Of a stretch of 64,000 nucleotides of DNA, positions 45,603 to 59,048 are shown one piece after another. The translations under genes and the position numbers were made by a program. The notes beneath the pieces were generated by a model, which saw only the letters and a list, made by a program, of their open reading frames with translations, ran no database searches and was not told the DNA's origin. Within the stretch, counting starts at the first letter, position 1; every line of letters starts with the position of its first letter. This DNA is from Poecilobothrus nobilitatus (lineage: Eukaryota > Arthropoda > Insecta > Diptera > Dolichopodidae), in contig OX352774.1 of the NCBI GenBank assembly GCA_947095535.1, positions 238,291,825 through 238,355,824 on the forward strand. Reading direction: 5' to 3'.

Positions 45603-46199
45603 GTATGTATTAATTCATTTAGTTATATTCTAGGTAGAGCTGTAATACCGAAGGCAGCAAAGGCATAAGAAAGAAACAAATGTCATGTATTATGACAATC
45701 ACCTTAGGCATAAAATATCAATCGTAACACTTATCAAAATATCATTTATTTACAGTAACATATTATGACTACTAATATTTCATAGTAAATAGACTGCTGA
45801 AATTAAGGAATAGTTAAAAGAAGAATGTATGTTTTGAAACATGGAAAATTTTCATTCCAAACAAGTCTTTTATAATTTTAACATAGAACAAACAATAAAA
45901 ATAACTAATTAATTTAAGAAAATTAAATTTCTTTGAAAAGTTGCACACAAACTTTACATATTTTTAATATCTCATTATTCATTAGTTACATTTACATATA
46001 TCACCAAATCCTAACTCATTAGTTACCCAACCCATTTTAATATTTACTCAAAAGAAATATTTTATTTACTGAGAGTAAAAGTTAAATATGTATATCTTTT
46101 ATTGCTTAATAATTTGTACAAAATATAAATACAAAAAAATTTTAATTTTATCAACGAAACAAATCCAAAAGAAAAAAATTAAGAAAACAATAAAACCAA
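45603..46199. other. AT-rich filler
   Basis: No feature recognised. Confidence 0.5.
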
Positions 46200-46425
46200 C
46201 AACAATTTATTAAAGCTGTTATCACAGAAACAGAATCTCACAAATTCAACTAAGATGATTGCTCTCAGTCAAAACATCAAAGATCAGCAGACTGCAGAAT
46301 ACTATACAATATGATTTTCATATAAATTAAAGCAACAACAACCAGAACATCAATAACAATTAACAACAGCAATAGCAACATGAGTAACAACTAACAACAA
46401 CAATAAAAAACAAACAAAAAGGTAA
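46200..46425 (+). repeat. CAA/AAC-rich simple sequence
   Basis: Repeated 'caacaacaa', 'aacaacagcaatagcaac' and 'aacaacaacaata' units, the imperfect CAA/CAG type common in fly DNA. All frames contain stops, so it is not a poly-glutamine exon. Confidence 0.6.
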
Positions 46426-49400
46426 TAAAAAAAAAGAAAAGCTAAAGCAAAAAAAATGAAAAAAAAAAACATTTAACTCAGCTGATCAATTTTTAACAGA
46501 AAAATAATAAAAAAAGCTGTGTGCACACATGATCTTCTATTGAATTTAAATTAATTTTTTTTTTTTTTTTTCATTTTTTCATTATTTTGTGGTTTTTTTT
46601 TTTGTTTTTTTTTTATTTTCTTTTGAAAAAATGTTGGGTACTGACTGACTGTAATGTTGTATTGTGTGTGTACAGATTCAGAATGTGTCCCCAATATTTT
46701 TGTATAAAAAAAAAATAATTTAGTATTATCGTCGTGTTCAAATTGTTAAGATCGTCAATTGGAAAATAAAAAAAAAAAAAAAAACGGGTGGTATAAAATA
46801 TTTTTTATTTTATTTTCTTTTCATTTAATTTTTTTTTTTGTTTTTTGTGAATTTTTATTTAAAAATAAATTTGTTCTAAAATTAAATTTTTTATTACAAA
46901 AAAAAAAAAAACTAAAATTTAAGTAAATAAAGTTTTCTTTTCTTTTTCTTTTTCGTAGAACGTTTTTATTCTGTTGTTATTATTGTGTCTTAGATAGCCA
47001 ATTACGAATAGATCGGAGTTTTTTTTTTTTGTAAAAAGTAAAGGTATGAGTATAATTGTTTAAAATTTTAATTTAATTTTATTTTGATTAAAATTTAATT
47101 TAAAAATAATACAAAACAAAAATTATTAAATATTTAATTAAATTAATTAATAATTTAGTTAAAGTGTTAAAAAAAATAAATTATTTATGTGAAGCGTGTG
47201 TTATTAATTTAAAATAATTAAAATAATATACAAATTAAAATTAATTAAGCTAAAAAACAGAATAATTTTACTAATAATGAACTTAAACGTTAGGTATAGG
47301 TACCTACATATATAATAAGGCAAAAAATTCTTAATTTAAAAACAGAAAACAAAAAAAAAAAAACTTTGAATATGTACCTAGGTATTTCAAATTCAAGTTT
47401 TAAATATTTTAAGCAAACCTATTTAAATATAATATGTATGTAGATATATTTGTAGGTATTTTAGAATTTTTATTAGCTAGACCGAAAAAAAAAAAAAAAG
47501 AAATTCAAAAAAAAAATGTCACGGGATCTCAAAAATACAAAACAAAAACTATAAAATAAAAATTTAGTCTAGAATAGAAATAGCTAGGCAGTCTATAAAA
47601 AAAAAAAAACTATTTAAACAAAAATAAATATAAAAAGAATTCCGTTTAAATATTGTTTAGTAATAAAAAAATGTTAAGATACAATGTAGAAAAATTTATC
47701 ATGTGACTTTAAAAACATCTATACGAAGAAACAAAAAATAAAAAAATAAAAAAAAAATTGAACAACTGAATTCAAAGTGGTTATTTTCTTTTCTTATAAT
47801 ATAATAATATGATGTTAATATAATATATTTACATACATATGTATAATATATAAATTTATATAAATATATGTATAAATTAATTTAATATATGTATTTATAA
47901 TGTAATATAAAAGATGACTGAATATATTATGAATTAAAAATATTGTTGTTATTATAGTATAAAAAAATATTTGTGAAATATTCATAAATATAATCTGTAT
48001 AGGTACATATATATATGTACTATTATATACTATATTCACATATACCTATACTTAACATATTTATGTATTACATTATAACAATATTATGTTATATACCCAC
48101 TTACATAATATTATATTAATCATATATAAAGATACGAAAGATATATTTTTAATTCAAGTTTTTTTTTTTTTTTACTTATGTTAAAACTGAATACAACGAT
48201 CTTGAGATTCTTTGAACTGAAATAAAGTCATGTGATTTGTGCAAAGTGCCGATGTGATTTGAATTTAAGAAAAATAATATAATACCTATTTAAAAATTTC
48301 TTTTTAGTTTTTCTAAGTTCTTTAAAGTTTTCTTAACTGAGATATTTAGAAATTATGACTTAGAAAATATTTTTTTTTTACTCCTTTTAAACTTTTTTAA
48401 TTATTTAATTCATACTTATTACATTATAAGATTAAATAAACATATATATGTATGTAGCTTGAAATCTTAAAACGGAAACGATTTTTTTTTTGTAATATTG
48501 GTATTTTTTAATTACATATTTTTAAATTTTAATATTATTTAATATTAAATTATTATATTTATTACTGAAAAAACAGTAATAACAAGATTATTTTCATTTA
48601 TTTATTAGTTTAACCGGTCAGATACTATATTTTAAGGAAAACTTAATTAACTAATACAACATGTGATACGTATACAATATTTATTTATGTAATCAAATAT
48701 TTATTACTTTATATTTATATTAATGAAAAGTTAATTATGCTAAAATAACTTATAAGTGTTAATTAATTTCAAATAAATTTAAATTTTTTGTAAATATTAT
48801 ACCTACAACAAAGAAAAAAAAATTAAATTTTCTGACAAATATTGGAAATTGGAAAAAACTTCGGAACTGATTATCTTCCAAATTTTTAGTTTAGTGTTTT
48901 TAGTCAACTACACCAGTGACCAGAGTAATACATATAAGAAAAGAAGTGTTAAGTGATTAGTGTAAAGTGCTACTGGTATAAGTTAGAAAATTCTTTTAAT
49001 AAAATAAATTTTTACGATCTGCACAAGCAATTTAAAACTGTAAAATAGTCTTCATTTGCTTTGAAGAAAACAAAAAAGTAAATAAGATTATTTAGCTATA
49101 TATATATAAGAATTTTGAAAAGTGAAAAGATAAAATATCTGAGTTACTTACGACAATTTTTCACTTCCTTCGTTCAATTTTATAAATAGCTAATTTTAAA
49201 GTGAAAATATAATATATATACCTAAAATAAATTTTAATTCTCAAATTTTCTTTTAATAAGAAAAACATTACTTCTAAAAATTAAAATTAAAGAAATCAAT
49301 TTAAAAACTAATTATTTTTTTGTTTTTTTTTTTTTGAAACAAATAGTTACTTACTTAATTATTTAAAAAAAACGTAGTTTCGCAATTAGTTATATCTGGT

Positions 49401-49837
49401 TATGTAATTTAAAAAAAAAATTCTTTGAATACAATTTTTTTTATTTTTTTTTTTCCAATTTCTTGTTGAAGTTTTCGAAATGCACAAATCAATTCTATTT
49501 AAATTCAAATTTGATGTACTGATTTTTTATTAACAGTTTTACTTTTATTTTATGGTAATTAAATTTTTAATGATATTTTAATTTATTGTTTAATTATTTA
49601 TTGTTATATTAATTAAAATAATAATAATAATTAACCTTATATCAAAATGATTTATTCGCATTTCTTTTAATATTTTATATAAGTAAATCAAAAAAAAAAA
49701 AGTTTTAAATTTATTATATGATTAGCACGTGACTGTAACTCTATTATCTTTCAATTCGTTTTGCATTTCGTTGAATTAATCGGATAAATCGATTGATTTT
49801 CGTCAGAAAAAGCTTTGAAATTTAGATATTATATGCA
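46426..49837. other. AT-rich filler
   Basis: A and T runs, 'tacatatgtatgta' simple tracts and 'ataggtacctacata' motifs. No gene, RNA or defined repeat copy. The minus-strand frame at 47815-48039 is Ile/Tyr-rich noise. Confidence 0.5.
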
Positions 49838-49985
49838 TTTGACTGAGTTGAATGCATAAAACTGAGCTTGTATACTCAATTTTTAACTTTTTCATATAAA
49901 AACTGCGCTTGAACTCGTAGATTTTGTTTTAAAAAAGTTAGATTTGAATTCAAGATCAGTTTTATGCTTTCGATCCAATATTTGT
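49838..49985 (-). mobile_element. MITE family M2, copy 2
   Basis: In reverse complement it reads 'attggatcgaaagcataaaa', 'ctgatcttgaattcaaatct', 'acgagttcaagcgcag' and 'aagctcagttttatgcattc', aligning end to end with 36845-36992. The terminal inverted repeats are better preserved than in copy 1. Confidence 0.65.
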
Positions 49986-51014
49986 TTTCCTTTTACCGAG
50001 TAAACTACTTTTTTCTACTTCTAACTATACTTACCAGCTTTAGAAAGAGTATAAGTATGCTATTTATCAGCCACTCCCAAGCACAACTACTCTAAACTAC
50101 TGTTTTGGTGTAAAAGGAACGCAAACAATATGGAACTGTGCTTGAGGGCGATTTAATATGATTTCTCAATTTTAAAAATAATATTAATTAAGTAATGAAA
50201 TTATTAATCTCAAGTTGATAAAGTTTTTCAGTACCATAGATATTTCTAATTGAAGAATTACTTACCAACGATTAACCATACAGAAAAGATCATTTTAATT
50301 GACCTATTCATTCATGGAATTTAATTATTGCAATTCTATTTTCTGTAAAATAAGAGAATTTTCTTCTTTTTTTTTCTTTTAAGTTATCTTATGACTTGTA
50401 CTTATCATTTAATTTATTTAAATTTTTTATTTAATTTCCTTTAATTTCAAAAATGAAAAAATGAATCATATTTTTTGCTGTAATATTTTATATGTAGGCA
50501 TAGTATTAATAATTCGTTTACAATAACTATATTTTAGTTTATTATTAACAATCTAAATTAACATATATAATACATATATACACATATACGCATATATTTA
50601 TACTATGATTAAATTGAAGACTTAATATTTATTTATATTAACTATATTATTATAATATTAAACATATAATGTATATAATAGAGTCTAAGTACAGTAGTGA
50701 AAAAATGTTTTGTGATAAAATATGTTATCGTCGTTGTCTAAAACACTTGAATTTTATGTTTAAACACTTGTATTTGGATAATGTAAATTTTTTAATTTAT
50801 AAAAAAAAACCATCATGTATGTATAAAATTCCTTTCATCATTAACCAAATACAAGTGTTTTGGATTATATTAAATAACAATTACCATATTGCAATGTACA
50901 GTTATTTTTTATAACCTATATAGATTGTACATCTATTTTATACCTAATCATTCGCACCAAAGAAATTTCCATAAGTATTTCAAATTCTGTTTTTATCAGA
51001 ATAGATATTAAAGC
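49986..51014. other. AT-rich filler
   Basis: No repeat copy recognised. The 81-codon frame at 50669-50914 has some Cys but no family features. Confidence 0.45.
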
Positions 51015-51200
51015 GGGCCTCGGTATGGTCTAGTACTCTAGTGGATAAGAGTGTATAAAATACGCTGTAAACACCGAGGAGATGTGCACTCGAATCACAC
51101 AAACGTCGCATGAATAATTCTCCCGTACGACATTTACAATTACAACTGGAAACACTATGTTATTTACAGTTATACCTGGAAAGACTATAAGACAAATTAA
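51015..51200 (+). mobile_element. SINE family S1, diverged copy with head duplication
   Basis: The S1 head is present, but the A-box region reads 'tatggtctagtactctagtg', a partial duplication. The B box is degraded ('cactcgaatcac'). The later part has 'cgtacgacatttacaattac' and two 'acctggaaa/aactggaaa' units. No long A tail. Confidence 0.7.
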
Positions 51201-51432
51201 AATCAATTTTCAAATTCGTCATGATAGATATGCTTTGCACATTATACATTTGCTTATTATACATTTGAGTATCAAATTTTAGAAGAAAAACTTCTATAAA
51301 AATCAAAAAAAAAAAAAAAAATAGAGGGTATCTTATTTATTTTAACCGTTCATAATCTTATTTATTTTTGGCAGTGCTTAGACGAACAATGGAATTTGTC
51401 AAACCATATTTATTTGGAAATTTGTTTTTTTA

Positions 51433-51625
51433 GGGGCCTCGGTGGCCTAGTGGGTAAGAGCGTTTAAAATACGCTGTAAACACCGAGGGAGTGTAGGTTC
51501 GAATTCCACACACATCGTAAGAGTTATTCCCCCTTATGACATGTACAACCACGCCTGAACAGGAAAGACTTTGTAATTTCCTGTCCACTTTTGTGTGGCA
51601 GAGAAATACATTAAAAAAAAAAAAA
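51433..51625 (+). mobile_element. SINE family S1, near full-length copy
   Basis: Perfect A box (TGGCCTAGTGG), B box GGTTCGAATTC with one change, 3' stem-loop region 'cctgtccacttttgtgtggc' and an A tail of about 13 bases. It is about 90% like the 2590 copy by eye. A G followed by T's (GTTTTTTT) occurs on both sides and could be a target duplication, though poly-T makes that ambiguous. Confidence 0.88.
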
Positions 51626-54600
51626 GTTTTTTTTTTTATTTGTTAATTTTAATAGTTCTTAAAACACAATTCTGATTTCAACCAAATCAGATTTTTTACA
51701 GAATTTTTCCAATTTTTCAATTAACCATTTGAAAATATAAAAAAAAGCTTGAATTAAAAAAAAATTAACAGAAAAATAAAAATAAATTTCACTTTCATTT
51801 TAAGCACAGTTAAGTAGCAGTGGGCATTCATTTTGCTATGCCTGTTATTTTGTATATAAGTATATAAGTATATACTTCTGTTTTAGTTACTGTTGCTGTT
51901 GCTAATAGTAAAATTGTGATAATATAATTAAATTAAACTGATTAATAAAAAAAAACTGTACTAGAAACGTAATACATGCATAATAATAAAATATAAGAAA
52001 AAATTGTACCTAATATTTAAAGTATCATATTTTAAAAATAAAATTTCTTCCAATTATTTTTTCTTCTTTTTTTTTTTTTTGCTGAATGTATTAAAAAATA
52101 TTATCACGTAATATTCGTTGATAACTTAAAGTTTACATTACTTATATTTATAATATAAGTACAAGTATGTACAAGTAAAATGATACCTATTGTATATTAT
52201 ACATAAATCTATAGATAAAATAATTTTTTATTCATAAATATGTTTGTGCATTCCTTAACAGTTACTAGCCGTTACAAAATATTACTTAAAGTGAATACTA
52301 ATATTTCAAAATTGTTATGATATATATATATGATATATGATATATATATAATATATATGATTTGTGGACATGAATACTAAATTAAAATTCATTGATTCAT
52401 TGTAAATATTTTTATGAATTTAATTTACTAAGTTATGTACCTACCTATTATATTATATAGGTAATATATTATAAAATATAATGTATGTGTATGAATATGT
52501 ATAGTATAGTTGTATGTATGTACATGTGTAACTGTATATAATATTATGAATGAATAAAACGTTAAAATATCTGATATAAAACAGGTGCGTGACATCTAAT
52601 TTTTATTTCTAGAATGCAATTTTTTTTTTTAAATGCTGATCAAGCCTAGGTTAACAGTTAATTTATCATATTATTATTATATGAGTTTATATGACCTAAC
52701 CTATAAAAGAAAATTTTAAGCTTTACATTAAGTACATATCTTTAATGTTAATTAAATAGGTACCTTTCAGTAATAATAAATCTACAATATATTTAAAAGA
52801 TACAATAAAACAAAAATATGAAATTAGTAAATAACTTACAATGAAATTACATTATTATATCTACATATATATTTTAAGAAAAAAAAATTAAAAATTTTAC
52901 TTTCATATAGTACATAACTTATACCTATTTAATTTTTTTTTTTAAAGAATTCATCAAAATAAAACTACAAAAAATGTTCAAAAAAAACTTTAAAAAACTT
53001 ATTTTATATTAAAAATGTGTACTGTTGTTGATAGTCACTGTCACATGCAATGAAACTAGCAACGGCAAGTCATGTATAAAAATACAAAAAAAAAAAGTTG
53101 AACTTTAAGAGAAATTCTATTTCTTTTTTCTTTTTCTCCCTTTTTAAACTTCACATTTCAAAATCGCATCGCATACATACATACATATTATATGCATTTT
53201 ATAGTGAAATACTCATGGGAAACTTCATTTTACTTTCATATTTTACAATAAAATTTACTCTTGGTCTTGATACTTGAAGCTATTTCAAAGCAGTTTTTGT
53301 TAATTTTATAGTCATAATTTTTTGTTGTTCTTGTTATATTACTGTTGTTGAATTTTAGTTATTACATATTATGATAGTGGAATTATTACTTAAACAAAAT
53401 AAAATTTAAGTATTTTTATGAACAAAAAAAAAAAAAAAATGTTAAACTGAATTTTTATATAATATTAATATGTACATCGATCGAATACAATAGAGGGTCA
53501 GGCCGTCAGGGATATAAGAGAAAGAGAGAGGTAAAAAAAATTAAACATATCTGAATTCTCTCTGACTTGTTTTTGTTTTTTAAATTCAAGACCACTAGTG
53601 AGATATGACAGCGATTATAAGAATTTTTGGTTATATTATGGCAGTAAAGTAATATGTACTAGGAAAAGTGTAATACAGATTGTGTGTACTGTTCTATAGT
53701 AGAGTAGAGTAGCTAACTATATAACTATCTAGTGTCTACCCATGGCAATGTCTACCTTTTATTATTTTTATTGTTGATTTTGTTATTTTCTTTGGTTATT
53801 TTGTATTTAAAAACAAAATACATTTTATAAAATATTATAAACTACAGTAAGAATTATTGTATTTTATTTGAAAAATTTAGTGTTGTTTAGTAGTGATCTG
53901 CTGACTGCTATGCAACTTGCTATACAAATATAATACAATGTTAAGTTATTTTTGTTTAGTGGTTGTGTGAACTCTTTAAAATCTTTTTTTTTTTGTTTTT
54001 ACTTTTTGTATGTTATTGAGAAATGAGAAGTGAAAGGAATTTTTTTTTTTGTTTTAATTTAAGAACAGGAAAATAATAATAATAAAAAAAATAAACAAAG
54101 TAAAAATTAAAAGAAAAAAATAATGTTGTGAAAAAATGAATTATTGAATTTATTTAACAAAAATTTCAATAGTCTGAACAAGAATACTTATAAGTACAGA
54201 GATACATACGTATGTATGTATTAAATTTTGTTAAAATTTAAATCACGATTCTAACTGATAATGAATCCTAAATAGATTTTTTTTATGAAGATTACCTACA
54301 TATATTAAAATTTTAGTCATGAAATGAGTGTTTTCAATTAAATGTAGCGCAATTAATTAAAGCAAATTGAAGCGCTGCAATATTGTACCTTACCTTACCT
54401 ACTACCTATCTACATATTTTACGTATTTTAAATAAAATACTTTGTTGAATGTGAAATTTCATATATTTTTGTTTTATTTCAATTAGTTATAATTGCGTTT
54501 TTACCTACATACATAGGTATATAAAAATTTTACTTAAATTTAAAAAATTTTAAATAAAAATTTTTTTTTAAATTTCAAATATTAATCTATAATAAATAAT

Positions 54601-54759
54601 CTGTAAAAATGTTATTAAGTAAACGTTAAATAAAACGTTTCTACCCATTTAAGCACTGATTTTTACTGATCACATACCTATATACATACATACATACATA
54701 TAATATGTAATTTATAAAGAAGGTATTCGATGGTACCAAAATTTTGAGCCTCAGATTTT
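51626..54759. other. AT-rich filler
   Basis: Contains a 'gatatatatatatga' tract (52318-52362), a purine-rich 'gagaaagagagagg' spot (53517-53531) and many A/T runs. No gene or defined repeat copy. Confidence 0.5.
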
Positions 54760-54823
54760 TGCATATAATTTGCATATATTTTGCATATGCATTAATTTTG
54801 CATATATTTTGCATATGCATTTC
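54760..54823 (+). repeat. Tandem repeat of TTTGCATATA type
   Basis: 'tttgcatatattttgcatat' and 'ttttgcatatgcatt' units repeat across about 64 bases. The opposing open frames at 54641-54928 and 54744-54935 are readings of this repeat. Confidence 0.8.
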
Positions 54824-54916
54824 TCCGGTTTGTAAAAACCGAATTAAGTCTTTTTGGAGTCGTGTCTGTCTGTCTGCGTGTATATTGTGTGTATGTCTCT
54901 CTATGCATCTTTTTGT

Positions 54917-55772
54917 CAGAGTTACCATTTCGTGAGTAATTCTAATTACCCAAAATGTGGGTAATTTTAAATACGTTGGATAATCATTGGGTAATGTGAA
55001 ATTCGGGTAATTTTAAGGTAATTCCATTCAGATTTGTATACATTTTTATTTTTCATATTTTTTTTTTTTGTAATAATAATATTTTATAGTTTTAAATCAA
55101 AATTTTTTAACAGAATATTACTTGTTTAATAAATTATCATTTAAAAAATTGTTCTGTAAAACTAGAATATAAAAAGTTGTATATAAAAATTAGAATATAA
55201 ACTAGAATATAAAAATTTTGACGCGTTAGTACTTGTTTTAATAATAGTTTGACGCGTTTTCATTCGGCTCAATATTATTAAAACAAGTTTGAGGAATATC
55301 CTAAAGACGGACACAATTGCTTCAATTTTATTCACTAAAGATGGTGTAAATGAAAGTTATGGCTGTATTAAATTTGAACCGGAAAAGAAGTTACTGCATT
55401 CCAAAGTATGGAATGAAATATATAAAAATAATGAAAAATAAATGTACAAATGTAAATGTACTGGGCAAAAATACTTAGCTTCCTTTAGATAATCTTTAAT
55501 GATCTTAATAAATAATGAAGTTCAATATTATTGTGTTATTATATTTTATATTTTAATAGGCTGAAAAGGCTGTTTTTGTTTTGTAAATTTTATTATTTTG
55601 TTATTATAATTTTTTGTTGACTTATTATTTAATAAATTTATTTAAAAAAAAAAATCATTATTATTCAATTATATAAAAAAACAGGCGTTCTAAATGCTTT
55701 GGGTAAAAATGGGTAATATTGCGTAATTTTAAATATGTTTGTGGGTAATTCCGCAAATATTGAATGGCAACA
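54917..55772 (+). mobile_element. hAT transposon, internally deleted
   Basis: Flanked by the 8-bp direct repeat CTTTTTGT (54909-54916 and 55773-55780); 8-bp duplications are known of hAT elements. The left end CAGAGTTACCATTT has the hAT CAG start, and the right end is its imperfect complement (GAATGGCAACA), short of the last three bases. Subterminal 'gggtaatttta'-type motifs recur near both ends (54960, 55005 and, inverted or direct, 55690-55750). A transposase C-terminal remnant lies at 55187-55441. At 856 bp most of the gene is gone. It also holds a perfect 15-bp inverted repeat (55232-55246 with 55273-55287). Confidence 0.8.
55187..55441 (+). pseudogene. hAT transposase C-terminal dimerisation-region remnant
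   Basis: Open from 55187 to a TAA at 55439-55441 in one frame with a single TGA at 55250-55252. After the TGA, 62 residues begin RVFIRLNIIKTSLRN and continue with LKTDTIASILFTKDG. This matches the known C-terminal pattern of hAT transposases (an ER-x-FS-type motif, then IKT, RN, L and a helical segment) that mediates dimerisation. Before the TGA, 21 residues end in a hydrophobic ALVLVLIIV, where relatives have the strand preceding the SNA-x-ER motif; that motif itself is lost around the TGA. The catalytic core and zinc finger are absent, so it cannot be active. Confidence 0.72.
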
Positions 55773-55780
55773 CTTTTTGT

Positions 55781-56715
55781 AAAAATGTTTTATATTCCTA
55801 TGGTCACATACATATATATTATGTACCTATGTACATACTTATTTGCAAAATGGATAATGTTTTAAAACTATACGTACGTGCGCGTATACCACTTATAGCT
55901 GTATATCAATATGTATTTGTAAATAACTCTTAAAAAAAAAAACAAATATACAGCTGATGGACACAGCTGATTTTTATGTTTAAAATTCATGTAGCGCTTT
56001 ACTTAGGCGCATCATAAAAACGTCGTTCAGTATAAAACCGTTTGAAGTAGGTACTACAGTAATTTTGTTAGATTCAATTAAATGCACTTAATTAATACGT
56101 TGTTATTATTACTACTGTAATGCCATTATAAATCACTATATAGGTATAATAGATCTAAAATTAAATTTAAAATATTAATTATATGGATAATACTAAAAAA
56201 TAAGAATTTAACTGACGTGAAAAACAATTTCATTACCTAATTGGTCGAAAATGGAAAAATCATTAAAAACTTTCATATGAAATACAATTTCAATTTATTA
56301 TTAACTATATGTATATTCTATCTAGTATAAGGTAGATACAATTTAAAATAATTACAAGTACTTAATACAAGTAAACTAAGAAAAAACACACTTATTTCGA
56401 ATATAAAATTTTAATTGGAAAACCTAAACTATGTGTATTTTAACTACAAAAAAAGGATTCTTAATTAAAAATTTAAAAGGTAATTTTATTTATGTAAGTA
56501 TAAAAATAGTATTTTATACATACATATGTTTTTTAATTTATTGATATTAAATCAATCTAAAAGAGTATGTGTAATCCAAATGTTTATAAAACTGTGGATT
56601 TTAAAAGTCGTTAACGTTTTGCACAGTATTGAAATAAGTACATATTTGAATATATACTACTTATACCTATTATATTATATTTGTTTAAATATATTAACAT
56701 TTTAGCGTCAGTAAT
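55781..56715. other. AT-rich filler
   Basis: No supported feature. The frame at 55739-55933 begins inside the hAT end and is not a gene. Confidence 0.5.
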
Positions 56716-56850
56716 ATTGGGTTGGCCACGAAATCCCAAATACAAAATCTCAACGGCAAAATCTCAAATAGAAAATCCCAAAATTCAAGTTCAAAAATCC
56801 CAAATTCCACAATACCAAAATATCAAAACCTCAAAACCTCAAACCTTTTT
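56716..56850 (+). repeat. Degenerate tandem repeat of AAAATCCCAAAT type
   Basis: After 'gggttggccacgaaatccca' the sequence repeats 'caaaatctcaa', 'aaaatcccaaa', 'caaaaatcccaaattcc' and 'aaaacctcaaaacctcaaac'. The same unit occurs at 59870-59915 and 62645-62710. The layout resembles the short-repeat terminal arm of the foldback-like element at 16840. No matching inverted arm was found nearby. Confidence 0.6.
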
Positions 56851-57469
56851 TATTATATCTTATATTACTTCCGTAATATTTGATAATTTTAAAGTTTTGT
56901 TTAAGTGTTGAAAAAATCCAATTATCATTTAAAACAATTACATATAAGGCTTTAGATAAAAATAAAATAAAAGTGGAAATTAAAACCAAAATTGAGCTGT
57001 TGTTGTTAAAATCAAAGTAGTTGTTGAGTTAAAACCAAAATTGATAAAAGTTGAACGACTACACAGAAATATTTTCATACGGATCGGAATGGATGAAATG
57101 AATTGGTAACACCTTTTCATAAGAAGAAATAGGAATTCTTTATTTTCTTTATTTTAAGTTCGTCTTAAGGTGAAGCAGAATTGTATTATTTTATTTTCAT
57201 AATGCATTTCGTTTGGACATTTTATTAACTGTCTCAATTAATTTTTTCTATATTCGGAAATAACTTTGACTGTTATGTTAATAAAGTTTGATGTACCGTG
57301 TGAACTAAATACTCCAAACAATCATTCGGTCTTCATACATCTAAAACTAAAAAATATAAAAATAATTATTATCTTATGTGATTTTCTCTGTAATGTAGAA
57401 TTTAAAAACTAGATTGCATTTTCCTTTCTATTTTACTATTGCTGTATTACTATGTATAAGTATTATATT
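56851..57469. other. AT-rich filler
   Basis: A short duplication 'gttgttaaaa ... gttgagttaaaa' lies near 56998-57040. Nothing else. Confidence 0.45.
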
Positions 57470-57630
57470 CCCCTATAAATTGTAAATGTCGTAAGGGGAA
57501 TTTATTTTTACGACGTGTGTGGAACTGGAACCACACTCCATCTGTTTTTACATACTCATACTCGCTCAGACGTATACGCTCGGCCCTCGGTTATTTCATA
57601 CGCTCTTATCCACTAGGCCTTCGAGGCCCC
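57470..57630 (-). mobile_element. SINE family S1, minus-strand copy
   Basis: The complement of 57630 downward begins GGGGCCTCGAAGGCCTAGTGG and continues with the S1 head, 'gtgtggttccagttcca' in place of the B-box stem, then 'cgtcgtaaaaataaattccc' and 'cttacgacatttaca'. The B box is degraded. The 3' stem-loop and A tail are missing. Confidence 0.78.
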
Positions 57631-57939
57631 TAAAAAACACTTTTACTTGCAGGTGTTGCAAACTTTTAATTAAGTTTATAATACCTCTTTAATTATATAA
57701 ATTTTAACAAGTACAAGTTAAGAAAAAAAGGGATCGTTTAAAATGTATTTATACTAATTTTATAAAATCTGATTTTATTGTAATATATACTGAATAAGAT
57801 AATTGAATTTAAAGTTCACATAGGTGTGTACATTATTAACTGTACCTACATATTGTTATTATATTATTTTAGTAAAATTGTGATATGCTTATTAAGATAA
57901 CTGATTATGTACACGCATGATAGATGTATAACATTATTA
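57631..57939. other. AT-rich filler
   Basis: No feature recognised. Confidence 0.5.
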
Positions 57940-58258
57940 TTAGGCGGTGTTCAAAATTTAAATTATTAAAATTTTTATTTTAAATTTTCATTGTATTAAT
58001 TCTGATATTTCTTAAAAATAAATTATCTACATAAAATTTCTCTAAAATGTTAAGCCGGCTCCTATAATCTGTTTGTCCAAAAAGTAGTTATGTTTAAAGA
58101 TTTGTCTTAAAAATTTGAAGGTTGTAATGATAATAAAGCCGGTTTCTACATCATGTTTAAACCATACATATGTGTATATGTCTTTGTTAAACACATATTT
58201 CCAACTTTAATGCATGTTTTTATTATTGTATTATTGTAATGCACCCTGTATATAATAT
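57940..58258. mobile_element. Possible mariner-type MITE
   Basis: The left end 'ggcggtgttcaaaatttaaa' resembles the start of the mariner TIR at 39010. The right end 'atgcaccctgtatata' is the complement of the TATACAGGGTG-type end seen in many insect mariner derivatives. Between them are two direct 'aagccggctcctataatctg'/'aagccggtttctacatcatg' motifs. The ends pair only over GGTG, so the call is weak. Confidence 0.3.
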
Positions 58259-59048
58259 CCCTTATAATAATATTAAAATAAAAGGTATTAAATTTGAAAA
58301 AGAGTGAAACATAAAATATGAACTTTTGATACTTTTAAATCAAATAAAATATTGATGGTGTACGAAGAATTGTAAATCTGCCATTTATAATATTTAATAC
58401 CAATACATTAAATTATTTTAAAATATATTATTATATTATTAAGTATATGTATTATATATATGTATATATAAGTAGTGTATTATTTTCATCTTTAACAGAA
58501 GTACGTGCTTTAATAACAGTGTTGTTGTTGTGTATCTTTTTTTTTTTTTTTGTATATAAGTATGTATATAAAACTTTTTTATATAATATTTATATTCACA
58601 ACATTATTTATTTATTTTTTTTTTTTTATGTTTATCGTTTTTAGAGAGAAACTTGCTTTGCTGTTTTTATAGTTTACATTTCGAATAATAATTAAGTAAT
58701 GACAAAGTCCAAAAATGAACAGAAAAAATAAATAATAGCTGTTTGTTATTGAATGCTACTGATAATTCCATTCAATGTTTTTTTAAACACTTAAAAGCTA
58801 AATTTAAAGCTTTACTTTATATAAAATATCTTACAAAAATATTATTTATTATATTATACAATATTGTACAAAATTATATAAACGTATTATTTTTTATTAA
58901 TATGAAATATGTTTATTTTGAGATATTTTTAAAAGACAAATTCTATAATTAAAATTAAAATTTATTAAATGAAAAATTTTCTACAAAGAACATTATTCTT
59001 TACTTTTAAAGATAGCCGGTTCAAATGTTTCTCTTTTTTAAGTACGGT
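58259..59048. other. AT-rich filler
   Basis: No supported feature. The frames at 58447-58644 and 58743-58952 are low-complexity. Confidence 0.5.

Noticed and set aside
46200..46425. CAA/CAG-rich stretch as a poly-glutamine exon
   Set aside because: All three forward frames contain stops, and the repeats are imperfect simple sequence.
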